A stretch of 64,000 bases of DNA from Dactylis glomerata. Taxonomy: Eukaryota > Streptophyta > Magnoliopsida > Poales > Poaceae. Shown in pieces: positions 36,101-47,757 of the stretch. The notes beneath the pieces are model-generated. The model was not told the DNA's origin, ran no database searches, and worked only from the letters and a program-made list of their open reading frames with translations. The stretch covers positions 4,013,632 through 4,077,631 of the forward strand of contig QXEO01000237.1 in NCBI GenBank assembly GCA_007115705.1, in the 5' to 3' direction. Each line of letters opens with the position of its first letter. Position 1 is the first letter of the stretch. The translations under genes were made by a program, and so were the position numbers.

Positions 36101-38222
36101 ACGGATTCCTGGAGCAAGAAGATGCCGCGGCTACTGGCAATCCAGCAGATATTCTGGCCGCGAAACCCCTGCCGATCGCCTGTGAGCTGCTCAGCCTCCA
36201 GCAGAGACTTCACCGCTTGGCCGATGCCACCAATGTAAGTCCTTTCTACCTATACACATATCCCCAGTCCCCGAAAATGTCGGCTGTCCGGGATACGGAC
36301 ATCCGGGATTTTCTCATAGTCTTTTAGTTAGCTTCTTTTGAATTAGCTGCCGACACATGAGCTCAATCCGAGCTTCAAATCCTAGTCACCGAGAGCCGGG
36401 ATAGGTGAGCACTCACCTGTGCCGGGTCTCTAACAATTTCACATCTCAATTATTTTTCAAATCCTCTTGACCGAGATATAAGCTCGATTCGAGCTTCAAA
36501 TCCTAGTCACCGAGAGCCGGGATAGGTGAGCACTCACCTGTGCCGGGTCTCTAACAATTTCACATCTCAATTATTTTTCAAATCCTCTTGACCGAGATAT
36601 AAGCTCGATTCGAGCTTCAAATCCTAGTCACCGAGAGCCGGGATAGGTGAGCACTCCTGTGCCGGGTCTTCAAAAGAATGATCACTTGATAGAATCTTCA
36701 ACTTAATTATCATGCCAAATTTCTCTGCTGACATTTTAAATCCCGGCACTTTTGCAGCGCATGAACAACACCCGGGCCAACATGTTTCATGACTTGGTAT
36801 GCGAGCATCGGAAGTTATCCGACGAGCATAGCAAGCTTCAGCTGGAGCTGTCCAAGAGAGGTAATCCTCGCCGATATACCGCTATATGCCGGACATCTTT
36901 CCTATTTTTACTTTGCAATACTATTCCTGCCGACACATAACCTTGTGCCGACATTCTTCAGCTGGCACTGAAGAACAAGTCGCCGAGCTTCTCAAGAGGG
37001 TGAAGGAGCTGACAGGTATGCCGAATTCTGCTAATTTTCAACTAGCATTTTGCACTTCAAATCCTTTAATCTTTGTCAGTGCTATCTATCTTCAAATCCT
37101 TTTAACTTCAAACTATTGCAGATGAGAAGGCTGGACTGGAGGCACGCCACCAGGACTGTATGTCGTCCGTGGATGTGGCCAAGCAACTGGATGACCGGGA
37201 TACCGCTCATAAGGCTGAAGTTGAGCAGCTTAAGGGCCGGATTGCCGAGCTCCTGGAGGAGAAGGAGCAAAGGGAGGGCCAACTGAAGAAAACCCAGGAC
37301 TTGCTCGTTTCCTCCGAGACTGATGCCTCCACTGCCCATGCCGAACTGTCCAGCCTAAAGGAGCAGGCGACCAAATGGGAGGTTACAGTCGCCCAGCTTA
37401 ATGCCGACCTTGCCAGTAAGCTTCAAATCCTTTTTCCTTATCCTGCCCTACACATCATGCTCTCTTCCGACATATCTTCCTTTTGCTAATCCTCATTTCT
37501 ATTTCCCAGACATGTTCCCCGCTTCCGTCGAAGACGTTGAGAGGGCTCTGCAGTTGGATCGAGAGAACCGGGGTGTTCCGGTTGACTCGGCCAACTGGGA
37601 CATGTCGGAGCAGCTGCTGGCTCTGCAATCCTGGAAGAACGCCATGACCCTCTACACCGAAGAACTCTTTTATGGCGCCCAGGAGGCATTCTCTGCCCTC
37701 TGGCCGGGACAAAGGACGCCCACTGATCCTGTTGATCTCGGCAACGATCTGCAGCTTGCCAAGGTTCGCCTCCGGGAGTGGCGGGATTCCGGCGCGAGGG
37801 TAGGAGCTGATGAAGCTCTCAGCTACTTCCTCTCCTGGTATGAGAAAGCAGACCTGGAGACTTTGCGCACTGTGCGCGAAGGATCGATCTGGACCACGGA
37901 TCCGGAACACATCCGGCGTCGGCTTGAACTGGCCCACAACTATGTGGACTATGCCGACACCGATGTCTTTGTCCGGGACATCCGTGAGCCGGAGAAGACA
38001 GCGGAAGATGCCGCCAAGAAAGCTGCTGATGCTAAGGGCTCGGACTCCAGCCAAGATGAAGGGGAAACCGAAGAGGCCGACACTGATGCTCCGGAACAGG
38101 CGTCTGTCCCGGGCGGAGGTGACGGCTCCATTCCGTCTGCTGGATCCGGCACTCCTGAGGCCGACATCTCCACCGCTACAGCTCCTCCAGCCGGCGGCTC
38201 TGCTTCTGCCGCTGCTCCTTGA
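33186..38222 (+). pseudogene. D antisense gene (aORF), seven coding exons plus a 5' leader exon
   Basis: A leader exon (about 33186-33421, donor GTGAGC) probably joins at an acceptor near 33,703. Coding exons: 33753-34721, 34858-35300, 35377-36234, 36758-36860, 36962-37015, 37122-37415 and 37510-38222, at intron phases 0, 2, 0, 1, 1, 1. Donors include GTAAGT (35301 and 36235). Exon 1 has the Transposase_28-type domain (DILDTYDLQPHHIPANAVM, AFCEGYAG, then VSPLQRR). Exon 3 is Pro/Ala-rich with repeated APAKTSAPAKT. Exons 4-6 form a coiled coil. The last exon is a conserved globular part followed by an acidic Ala/Pro tail ending at TGA 38220-38222. Damage: TAG 33828-33830 and one frameshift near 36,100-36,125. 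Function is unknown, and location in the nucleus or particle cannot be told. Confidence 0.82.
36361..36672 (+). repeat. 121-base tandem repeat in intron 3 of the D antisense gene
   Basis: About 2.6 units with a 121-base period (CCTAGTCACCGAGAGCCGGG at 36381, 36502 and 36623). Each full unit contains the inverted repeat AGGTGAG-CA-CTCACCT; the third has lost part of its right arm. The arm AG|GTGAG matches a 5' splice consensus. Confidence 0.85.
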
Positions 38223-38871
38223 CTTTGCAGCACAAAAACTTTAAGTTTTATCAGATCCCCGGTATGCCGGGTGCAGTTGTAAGATATACATTTTAATTTC
38301 CTTTGGTTTGCTACCCGAACAAGTTTTATCTCGGTTTGCTTGTTATTAATGCCGGATCATCTTTGGCTAAGTCACCGAGTTTGTTTTCCTGTTTCCTCAA
38401 TTCCACAACCTTGGCTACTTGTCTACCTTAATTGGCTTTCGACGTATGAGTCTCAAGGTTGCTTCCTCGAACATACAGTACTTTAACTTTGAAACTTAGA
38501 CTTCAAATCATCCGACATTTCAAGTTTTATCTTTAGCTTTAACAAAAATGTCGGTTCGCTTGCTCTATTCTCCTTAGCCGTTTTCCATGTGTAGACAACC
38601 TCCGGCATCTACTCTTGCTAGCCATGAAGCCGGGATTCGGATAGCAGCTGAGTCGAAGAGCGGCCTTTGGTGCCGACACACTACTAGGCCGTCACAGGAA
38701 GCATTCAAAACAAGCCAGCCGGCATATAAACAAGAACTGAAAATAAACAACGATATACCTTGGAGGCAGAGCCTGCTCTCTTCGGGATGCCGACATTTCA
38801 TTCATTAGACTTGTGCCGGCACAAAGCGCCGGCACTCAAAGCAAAATATGGAAATACATACATTGTGGTGC
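38223..38871. other. D spacer between convergent antisense gene and pol
   Basis: Tail-to-tail interval. It must hold the 3' ends of the antisense transcript (+) and read-through of pol (-). AT-rich near 38,280-38,560 and rich in CCGG and CCGACA words. No coding is supported. Confidence 0.6.
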
Positions 38872-41800
38872 TCAGGAGTAAAAGGGGCGGAGTAGAGCTA
38901 TGTTCCATGGTCTCTTGGTTTCTTCTCCGGACCTGTCCACCTTGTCCTTCTTGGGGGCCTGCGCATCTATAAGATAATAGGCATCATTGTGCAGAGCTCG
39001 GCTCACAATGAATGGCCCCTCCCATGGAGGAGTTAACTTATGCCGGCCTTCCGTGCCTTGCCTTAGCCGGAGTACTAGATCTCCCTCTTGGAATCTCCTT
39101 GGATTTACCTTCTGCGCATGATAGCGTCTGAGGTTCTGCTGATATACTGCTATTCTTGACAGAGTTATTTCTCTTGCTTCCTCTAGCAGATCTACATCGT
39201 TTTCCCTGGCTTCTTTAGCCTCTTCCTCAGTATATAGCACTACTCTTGGTGCATCATGTATTACATCTGTTGGAAGCACAGCTTCTGCTCCATACACCAG
39301 GAAAAATTGTGTGTAGCCTGTTGACCTATTCGGAGTTGTCCTCAAACTCCAAAGCACTGCTGGCAATTCATCTAGCCAACATCCCGGAGTTTTCTCCAGT
39401 GGCTCTATCAGCCGGGGCTTTATGCCGGATAACACTAGCCCATTTGACCTCTCTACTTGCCCATTGGTACAAGGGTGAGCAACCGACGCAATGTCCAGCC
39501 GGATTCCCACTTCCTCACAAAATCTGGCAAATGGCCCTTGGGCAAAGTTTGACCCATTGTCAGTGATGATGCCATGGGGAACACCATATCTCAAGATTAT
39601 ATCTTTCAAGAATTTCACTGCTGTGTGACCATCACACTTGCTTATGGGCTTCACTTCAATCCACTTGGTGAACTTGTCCACCATGACCAGGATATGGGTC
39701 ATCTTTCCTCTGGCCGGCTTAAAAGCCCCGACCATATCCAGGCCCCAAACAGCAAAGGGCCAGGTTATTGGGATAGTTTTCAAGGCAGATGCCGGCTGAT
39801 GAATCTGGTGGGCATACCTTTGACACCCATTGCATTTCCGGACCAAATCTTCTGCCTCTTGCAGTGCCGTCGGCCAATAAAACCCATGCCGGAATACCTT
39901 TGCCACCAATGCCCTGGATGAAGCATGGTGACCACACTCCCCCTGATGAATTTCCCGAAGCATCTCCAGACCTTCTGTAGATTCGACACATCTCTGCAAT
40001 ACTCCGGTGACACTTCTTTTGTACATTTCCTTGTTTATGATGGTATAACCTTTAGATCTCCTTGTAACCCGGCGGGCTTCATATTCATCCGCCGGCACTT
40101 GGCCATCTACCAGGAAATTCATGATTGGTCGTGCCCATGAGGGCACTTCCCTGACAGTGAATACTGCCTGATCTATCTCCATCATTTCGACCGAGACATA
40201 ATCGATCTCCATGGGCTGCGAAGTCCCCGGGACTGTGGGATCAGTCCCCGGGTATGCCGGAGCAATCCCCGGGTATACCGGCGCAACCTCTTGGTAAATT
40301 TTACACTTGCCCTTAGCTCTGCTCCGGAATACCGCACTCACCGCATATGTCGGACCAGTCCCCGGGACTGAGGTAACAGTCCCCGGGTTATCTGATCTGG
40401 CTCCGGCATCTACCTCCATTGGAACCGCATCCTCCGGTCCTGGCGGGACATAAATGGAAGATGACTCCGGCGAGGGCTTGATTGATGGCTTCCTCAGATG
40501 CTCCAAAGAAATGCCGGGCGGGATTGAATCTCTGGAAGACCCCAGCTTGGACAATGTATCGGCTCCATCGTTCTGAGCCCGGAGAACATGCCGGAACTCA
40601 CAACCTTCAAAGTAACCACTTAACTGCTGCACCAGGAAACGGTAGGATCCCATGTTAGCATCATGCGCATCCCATATTCCGGAACACTGCTGAATCACTA
40701 AGTCAGAATCACCGAAACACATAATCCGGCGAATTCCTATGTCCTTAGACACTTTCAGGCCATGCACAAGTGCCTCATATTCCGCCACATTATTTGATGC
40801 TGCAAAATGAATCTACAGGACATATCTCAATTGGTCATTCTTTGGTGAACTGAGAACTATGCCGGCCCCCAGGCCATGTATTGTCTTGGACCCATCGAAA
40901 TGCATCCTCCAATAATTTGCATCTGGCAATGGTGGCTCATACTGTATCTCGGCCCAGTCAATAAAGAAATCAGCCAACACCTGGGACTTGATTGTATCTC
41001 TCTTGTCATACTGAGGTGTATATGGCGACAACTCTATTGCCCACTTGGCAATTCTGCCACTGGCATCTTTGTTCCTTATGATCTCCGAGATAGGGGCCTC
41101 GGCCACTACCCGGATTGGATGCTCTTGGAAGTAATGCTTGAGCTTCTTGGCCGCCATATAGACACCATAAGTCATCTTCTGATAGTGTGGGTAGTTTTGC
41201 TTTGAGGTGGAGAGGACTTCACTCAGATAATATACCGGCCGCTGCACGGTTTTGCCTCCCTCCTCTCGCTCCACTACTACCACTGCACTGACAACCCTGT
41301 TGGTTGCCGCTATATAGAGCAACATCGGCTCCCGGGGCATTGGAGATGCTAGTACCGGCGCTGTTGACAACATCTGTTTTAATTCCTTGAAAGCAGCATC
41401 TGCTTGTACTATCCAGACAAATGTGTCGGACTTCTTCATTAACTGATATAACGGCAAAGCTTTCTCGCCCAGCCGGCTTATGAAACGGCTCAGGGATGCG
41501 AGGCACCCTGCGAACTTCTGTACTTCCTTCAAATCTGTCGGCGGCTTCATTCTTTCTATAGCACGAATCTTGTCGGGATTTACCTCAATACCCCGGCTGG
41601 AAACAAGGAAGCCGAGCAACTTGCCCGCCGGCACACCGAAGGTACACTTTGCCGGATTTAACTTCATCCGGAACCTCCTCAGATTTGCGAAGGTTTCCCG
41701 GAGATCGCCTATGAGAGTTTCACTCTCCTTGGTCTTTATGACGACATCGTCGACATATACCTGCACATTTTTATCTATTTGATCATGCAAACACTTCTGC

Positions 41801-44800
41801 ATACATCTCTGGTAAGTTGCGCCGGCATTTCTTAAACCGAACGGCATAGTGAGATAGCAATAAGCCCCGTAGGGGGTAATAAAGGATGTCTTTATTTGAT
41901 CCGGCTCATACAAAGGGATCTGGTGGAAACCAGAATAGGCATCTACAAATGATAATAGTTCACATCCAGCTGTGGAATCAATCACTTGATCGATTCGAGG
42001 GAGCGGGAATGGATCTTTAGGACATGCCTTATTCAAGTTGGTGTAATCAACACACATCCGCCATACTTTCACTATGGCGGGCTCATCTTTCTTCTTTTCC
42101 ACCAAAACCGGATTAGACACCCAATCCGGATGCAGTACTTCCTTGATAAAGCCAGAGGCTAGGAGCCTGGCCACTTCCTCCCATATGGCTTTCCTTCTAT
42201 CGCCGGCATTCCGCCGGAGCGGCTGCTTCACCGGCTTAGCATCCGGTCTTACATGCAATGCGTGCTCAGCTAGCTCCCTCGGCACACCTTGCAAGTCTGA
42301 AGTAGACCATGCAAAGATATCCCGATTCTCACGAAGGAAGCTGATGAGCTCGCTTTCCTATTTGGGATCCAGACTTGCCCCGACGAGGGCATGGCGCTCC
42401 GGGAAAGCTTCATCCAGAGGCACCTTTTTGACCTCCTTGCCTGCTTGAAAAGTAGCACTGCCACCAGGATTTGCCATGCCCGGCATAGATTTGCCGGCCA
42501 CGACCGTTTCCGCAATCTCCACTGCTCGCTTGAGCCTCTTCTTTTCCTCTGCAATGATCAGAGTCTCGGCCAGATTAGATCCGGCTGTTGCACATGCCAT
42601 CGAGCGCTTGTAATCACCAATGATGGTGATCACTCCCTTGGGCCCCGGCATTTTCATCTTCAGATACGCAACATGCGTAGAGGCCATGAACTTTGCCAGT
42701 GCCGGCCTACCCAGCAAAGCATGGTAGGGGCTTTCCAGATCAACCACCTCGAACATGAGGTTCTCCACTCTGCAGTTATCCCGGCTGCCAAACATGACAT
42801 CCATCCGGATCTTGCCCACTGGCGCACACGAAAGTCCCAGCACAATGCCGTGGAACGTGGTCTTGCTTGGCTCCAACATATTTTCCTTGATGCCCAGCTT
42901 CTGCATCGTATCTCGGTACATGATGTTGATGCTGCTTCCATTGTCAATGAGGACCTTGCTGAATCTCACGTTATTAGCCGGCCCGACGAATGTCGGATCC
43001 ATCACCAGAGCATACCCGCCGGGGTTTGGCATGATCCTGGGATGATCTGCCCTGTCCCAGCCAATGGCCTGGTCAGACCAGTACATTAGCTTCGGTACTG
43101 CCGACATAACGGCATTTACCTCCAGACACTGCCGGTACAAGCTCTGCTTGTCTGTTCTTTCGGTCTCAAAGACCACGTAGCTCTGATCATGCTCCTTGTA
43201 CTCATTCCGGCCCACTGCTGGGCCTCCGGCATAGTACTCCGGGTTATGGTTCTGATCCACTTGATTTACACCGGCATTTCCGGCATTGCCCTGATTCCCG
43301 GGATTAACCGGCCTGGGCGGGACTGCAATTGTATTGGCACCTGTCAACGGCGATGGAGCTGCCGGGACAGATGGTCTAGCCGGTCCCCAAGGACCTGCAC
43401 GACCTGCTAATATGTCGTCCAGCCATGAACAGTTTCTTGTCAAATGGTTTGCCGGCTTACCCGGCTGGAACGTGTGAAACACACAAGGTTTGTCCATGGC
43501 CAGACCCACTGTATACTTCGGCCACTGCTTCTTTTGTCCGGCGGCTCCGCCGGCATTCTTGTTGATCCAGACATTCTTCTTCTGGAAGGGCTGTGCTTGC
43601 TACTATGGCTGCTGATTGCCCTCATGTCTCGGACCCTGGCTACTGCCGGCGCCCTCTTGCTCTTCCTCCACAGCAGCTACTTGTGCCGCTCCATACCGGT
43701 AATCCGACCTTTCATCTCTTCTTTTGTTCCGGTTATCAGAGCGATAATATTGCCCTGGTCTCCCGGCGCTGATGGTGTTCCCCTGAGTCTGCCCCTGTCC
43801 TTGTGAATCAAGGGTGGGCTGCATGGGGTCTCCCAATGCATAACTATCGGCAATCTTGATTGTTTCGGCCAACGTGGCCGGCATTTGCCTCTGCAGCTTT
43901 TGCCACAACATGGTGCCATGCCGGCACCCATGAGCGAACCACATGATGGCTTGCTGCTCCACAACTCCTTCGCAGGAATTGCGCAAGGTGCACCACCTGG
44001 TCAGGTAGTCACGATCGGTCTCATTCACTCCCTGCCGGCAGTTAGCCAGCTGCTGAGGATGATTCGGCCTCTTATATGTACTGGTGAAGTTTGACACAAA
44101 CTGCTCCTCGAAATCAACCCAGCCGTTGATACTTCCGGCCGGCAGATTGTTCAGCCATATCCTGGCTGGTCCTTCTAGCATTTGCGGTACATATCGTACC
44201 GCCCATCTGAGGTTTCCTCCGGCAATGTTCACTGCGGTGGAGTAATCCTCCAACCAATCTTCCGGCTTTGTACTGCCGTTGTATGTCCTCGCGCCATGCG
44301 CGAGCTGGAAGTAGTAAGGTACTGGCTCACCCATGATCCGGGGTCCAAAGCACATAGGACCCGGAGCTCCTTGCCTCTCCACCAACTCCGATTGGTGAAT
44401 CCTGTCCAGCTTGAATCGCGCATCACTTGCTGCCAAGGACCGAGGTCCCAGCCGGGATGCAATTGGGCCCGCGATCACTTTTTCCTGCTGCTGCTCCGGC
44501 TGATACTGCTCACTATGCCGGCCTTGCTGATGCTGCTGCTGATATCCCGCCCTGACAAGGGCGGAATTCCCATCATCCTCTCGATGTCCCGGATGACCTG
44601 CACCTTTTTGCTGCGTTGTACCTCCGGCGCCCTGCTGCTGACGCCGGGCTGCACTGTTACTCCGGCCAGCACCGGCCGACACTGCCCCATGCCCAGCCGG
44701 CACATTCTGACCAGCACTCTTGTCGGCGACATATTTGTCAGCTTGGCCGGCACTCTTCTGAACTATTGCCTGCTTTCCGGCAATTGCCGGATCATACACT

Positions 44801-45567
44801 TGGATCTGCTTGTCCCGGCGGCCAGAGGTCACACTTCCGGCACGCCGGGCGCTTGGATGCGGGGATGAAGCCTCGCCCTTCGACCTTGCGTCGGCACCTC
44901 CTACCGACGCAATGTACTAGGATGCCTCGGCACCTGGGTTTGCCTTCTTAAAGGCCTCCTGCTGCTTAGTAGCTTCAGACAAAAGATGGTTAAGCCGGGC
45001 TTGCTGCTCATGCAGTGCTTCACCGGACAAATTAGATAAGTCCTTAGCTACCTCTGCTGCTGCTCTAAGGTTCTTCACTGGAGAGCTATAAATTACCTTA
45101 GGCACAGTACTAGTTGCAGTGTGACTCTTAGCTCTAGTATCTTTGCCTAGCTCAGTGTTAAGATCTCTGCCTCTAGTTCTAACCTCATCTATCCGGCTAG
45201 GCCGGGTTACCACAGGAGTAAAACCATGGGCTGCCTCATACTCACGGAGTTGCCGGTTAAACCGTTCGCGCTCCTGGTGCATGGCCAGGGCCTCGTCGAC
45301 GAGGGCCTGGCGAGATCCCTCCAGGACCTCCCTTGTTTGCTCCGGATCATCGCCGGATCGCACCGGCTCGAGAAGTCGCTCGATGACGTGAAGAAGCACC
45401 TGACCTTTTGCCGGCACAGCGGAAGTGCCGGCCAGGTTCTCGACACGCTCCAACGGAGGACGTGCCGACCTCTTGGCCTTCGGCGGCTCCGGGGGAGTAT
45501 CTCCTGCTGCTGCTGCTGCGGCCTTGCCGGCACCATCTGCCGGCGGCACTGATGTGCCGGCCATCAT
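38872..45567 (-). pseudogene. gag-pol: D gag-pol: one frame with five TAG stops
   Basis: A single - strand frame runs from the ATG at 45567 (MMAGTSV...) to the stop at 38872-38874. The frame stays open upstream to 45918. Order: gag with Retrotrans_gag core (about 44,420-43,810), a short basic region, protease (LIDNGSSINIMY near 42,950), reverse transcriptase (about 42,250-41,500; YVDD near 41,750), RNase H, archaeal-type RNase H (HFDGSK near 40,900), and integrase with HHCC (GECGHH near 39,925) and DD35E core (GLDMVG, TDNGSN, NGQVERSN), then PRRFQEGDLVLRL. Breaks are TAG at 44919-44917, tandem TAG TAG at 43605-43600, TAG 42360-42358 and TAG 40815-40813. There is no frameshift and no TGA or TAA. 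CAG to TAG fits each. Confidence 0.92.
40224..40387 (-). repeat. Minisatellite-like repeat between RNase H and integrase of D
   Basis: TCCCCGGG occurs five times (40224, 40245, 40266, 40359, 40380), mostly preceded by CAG or AG. In protein it gives a Pro-Gly-rich linker (PVYPGIAPAYPGTDPTVPGTS and VPGTGPT). E1 has no such insertion at the corresponding place (about 1,120-1,250). The reading frame is kept. Confidence 0.8.
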
Positions 45568-45868
45568 TACCTCGGCCGACTCTACTGAGCGAGTGCTACG
45601 CCCAGCGTGAGCCAGCCGATGTGACAGAGGATCCGACGCCACCAGCACCTTTTCCCTGCAAACTCTCTCAGTCCCCACGTACACCTCGTGGGAACCGAAA
45701 GACATGATCCGGCCATCCCTGGGGAACGGCCGGCCGCCGAGACATCCGGCGTTGTTACTGACGAAGCTGAGCGAGCCTAGCCTCTGGACGAGGCCAGAGA
45801 CCACGCGCACTCCCGAAACTGCTATCACAGACCCCGTCCGAATGAACACTCCGCCCAGCATATCGATG

Positions 45869-45887
45869 GGCCCCACGGTGGGCGCCA
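45869..45887 (-). other. D primer-binding site
   Basis: TGGCGCCCACCGTGGGGCC on the - strand starts two bases after the LTR end. The form is common in grass Tat-lineage elements. I do not assign the tRNA. Confidence 0.75.
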
Positions 45888-45889
45888 AA

Positions 45890-46816
45890 TGTCGTCGTGG
45901 TGAAACAACATATGCCATAGGATGGCTTAAATGGGGGCCGACTAGATGCTGGAGGATTCGGGAGAGGGGAACGAGCTAAAGAGCCCGACAGAAAGGAACA
46001 CAGATCTACCCAGGTTCGGGGCTCTCGTAAGGAGATAACACCCCTACTCCTGCTCTATTTGCTTTATATTTGGATCGATGGAGTATACAACACTGGTGCT
46101 TCCGAGCTCTCTGCTAGAGGAGGAAGATGAACTGCTAAGTGTAGGAATCCTCAGTGACCAACCCTTTGCTAGGGCTCCCTATGCCACCTTATATAGTGGT
46201 GGCCAGGGTTACAACGGTCATAGGAGACCAGGAGACACCAACTACACTCCAAACAGGACTTGCTATCGAGGGCAGATGCCCATGACTTTCTTCCTGATTG
46301 CTCTCGATGGGACTCCCCTTGCTGTACCTTGTACTTCCAGGACTGTGACCTTACCACTCTGAGGTAAGCTTGTACTTATGCACAGTGAGGGTAGGTAACC
46401 TCCACTGTGCACCCTGCCATCATACCCTGCTACCATGCTTGGATGTTTTCTTCCTTGATTGTAGCGATGTGACACCTTGGTTGACTTAAGTATCCCGGAT
46501 ATGACCGTTGGCCATATCCAGGACATATATGCCGGACCAACGACCTATGAAGGTCGGGTAATCCGGCCTCCCTGTTCCTGCACAACACATCAAAATAGAT
46601 AGGCCGGCATATCTGAGTATATGCCGGCACTCCTCAGTCAGTATTCCGGTTAATCCGGCATATCCAAGTATCAGCCGGGATATACATATATGCCGGCCTG
46701 GCCGATGCTCCTATATTCCGGCCAGGCCCTTCCTTGGTCAACCGATATAAAGTCAACCATGAGCCTTGTACCTTTCTAGTCTCTTGACCCTATCGGGGGT
46801 CATCCCCCCGACAACA
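45890..46816 (-). repeat. D 5' LTR
   Basis: On the - strand it starts TGTTGTCGGGGGGATGACCCC and ends CACCACGACGACA, 927 bases. A - strand TATA (CTATATAAGG, about 46188-46197) is followed by transcribed sequence toward gag. The LTR contains about ten CCGG sites between 46,490 and 46,730. No second copy exists in the window. Confidence 0.85.
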
Positions 46817-47757
46817 ACAAGCTCTACAACTTCATCCATAGAAACATCATAGTCCAATAAAGGAGGATAAAATCAAATGAAGAAAGATTTGACCTTTCTT
46901 CAAACACAAATCGGTAAAACCTCCAACACCAAAAAACGCAATAAGTTTTCTATGCGAAATCCATTTTTGGTGAGCTTGGGATTACCGTGAGGATAACCAC
47001 AAGCTCTAAAACCTCAAATAGAGAAATACCAAATATGAACTAAGAAAGATGATGCCAAGTATGCAAAGGTTTGAGCTCTCTCTGAACGATACGATTAGGT
47101 TACTCACTCGAGAGCCCCTCTTGATAGTACGGCTACCGATCCTAAAACCCGGTCTCCAAAACACTATGAGACCGGTAAGAAAGAAACCCTATCAAGATTA
47201 TACATTTGCCTTGCGCATTCCACTTGAGCTAGATGATGACGTTCTTGATCTTCTCAAGTTGGACTACCTTTCTTGATTGCGCTTGCCTAGTGAAGTCTTG
47301 CGGATTGCTCCCCCATACTCCACTCTGGGAGAGACACTAGTAGAAATATCTTCACATGTACATTACCACAAAATGGACACCGAGCTTCAAGCAAATGATA
47401 TCTTCTAGATGCCTATCTTGCACTTGCGCTTCGACTTGATGAACATTGCACTTCATCTTCTTCCTTCATAATGATAATGTCTTGAGAATGCACATGAGAG
47501 CTCACTCCATCTTATTCCTCAAGACACATTCTATATAGCCTCAATTCCCTTATGACCAATCTTCGGATCGCTCCTTGAATAACACCTTGATCATAGAATA
47601 ATCTTCTTTATTTTCATCTTCCTACATACTTGAAACCCAACATATGGCTCAAGCGTTGTCTACAAACAAGTCCTACAAATATAACTCAATGCAAACATTA
47701 GTCCATAGGGATTGTCATTTATTACCAAAACCAAAGATGGGGGCACATGCTCTTTCA
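46817..47757 (-). repeat. F 5' LTR, distal piece
   Basis: Continues the LTR interrupted at 18700 and ends (on +) ATGCTCTTTCA, the inverse of the opposite terminus TGAAAGG. No coding is supported; open frame 47049-47276 (+) lies inside it. Confidence 0.78.

Larger units (their letters stand above)
32827..46816 (-). mobile_element. D: Tat-lineage Ty3/gypsy retrotransposon lacking its 3' LTR
   Basis: On the - strand: 5' LTR (46816-45890), primer site, one long gag-pol frame (45567-38872), a 650-base spacer, then an antisense gene on the + strand (about 33155-38222). The 3' LTR and polypurine tract expected left of 33,000 are missing: the sequence passes directly into C at about 32,826. F LTR sequence resumes right of 46816. 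D and E1 are both Tat elements with the same order of parts but clearly different sequence. Confidence 0.88.
12892..47757 (-). mobile_element. F: gag-only LTR retrotransposon, split by B1, C/B2 and D
   Basis: F is represented by 12892-18700 and 46817-47757. On the - strand the order is 5' LTR (47757-46817 then 18700-18021), primer site 18018-18001, a gag-like gene (about 17950-15589) and at least 2.7 kb of non-coding DNA, after which B1 interrupts and the window ends. No protease, reverse transcriptase or integrase is seen, so it looks non-autonomous. The LTR ends are inverted copies (TGAAAG...CTTTCA). The right end abuts LINE sequence. I cannot name the family with confidence. Confidence 0.8.

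Noticed and set aside
36361..36672. CRISPR-like array
   Set aside because: Units are directly abutting with no unique spacers; this is an intronic tandem repeat in a plant genome.
33753..38222. Independent host gene with introns
   Set aside because: Location between the missing 3' LTR and pol, the Tat-type antisense position, and a counterpart in E1 at the same place show that it belongs to the retrotransposon.
43600..43605. Programmed TAG read-through between gag and pol of D
   Set aside because: The tandem TAG TAG is near the gag-pol boundary, but three further TAG stops lie elsewhere and Tat elements do not generally need this. Deamination explains all of them.
44182..44868. 228-codon + strand ORF across gag of D
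   Set aside because: It is the complement of the clear gag frame; composition alone keeps it open.
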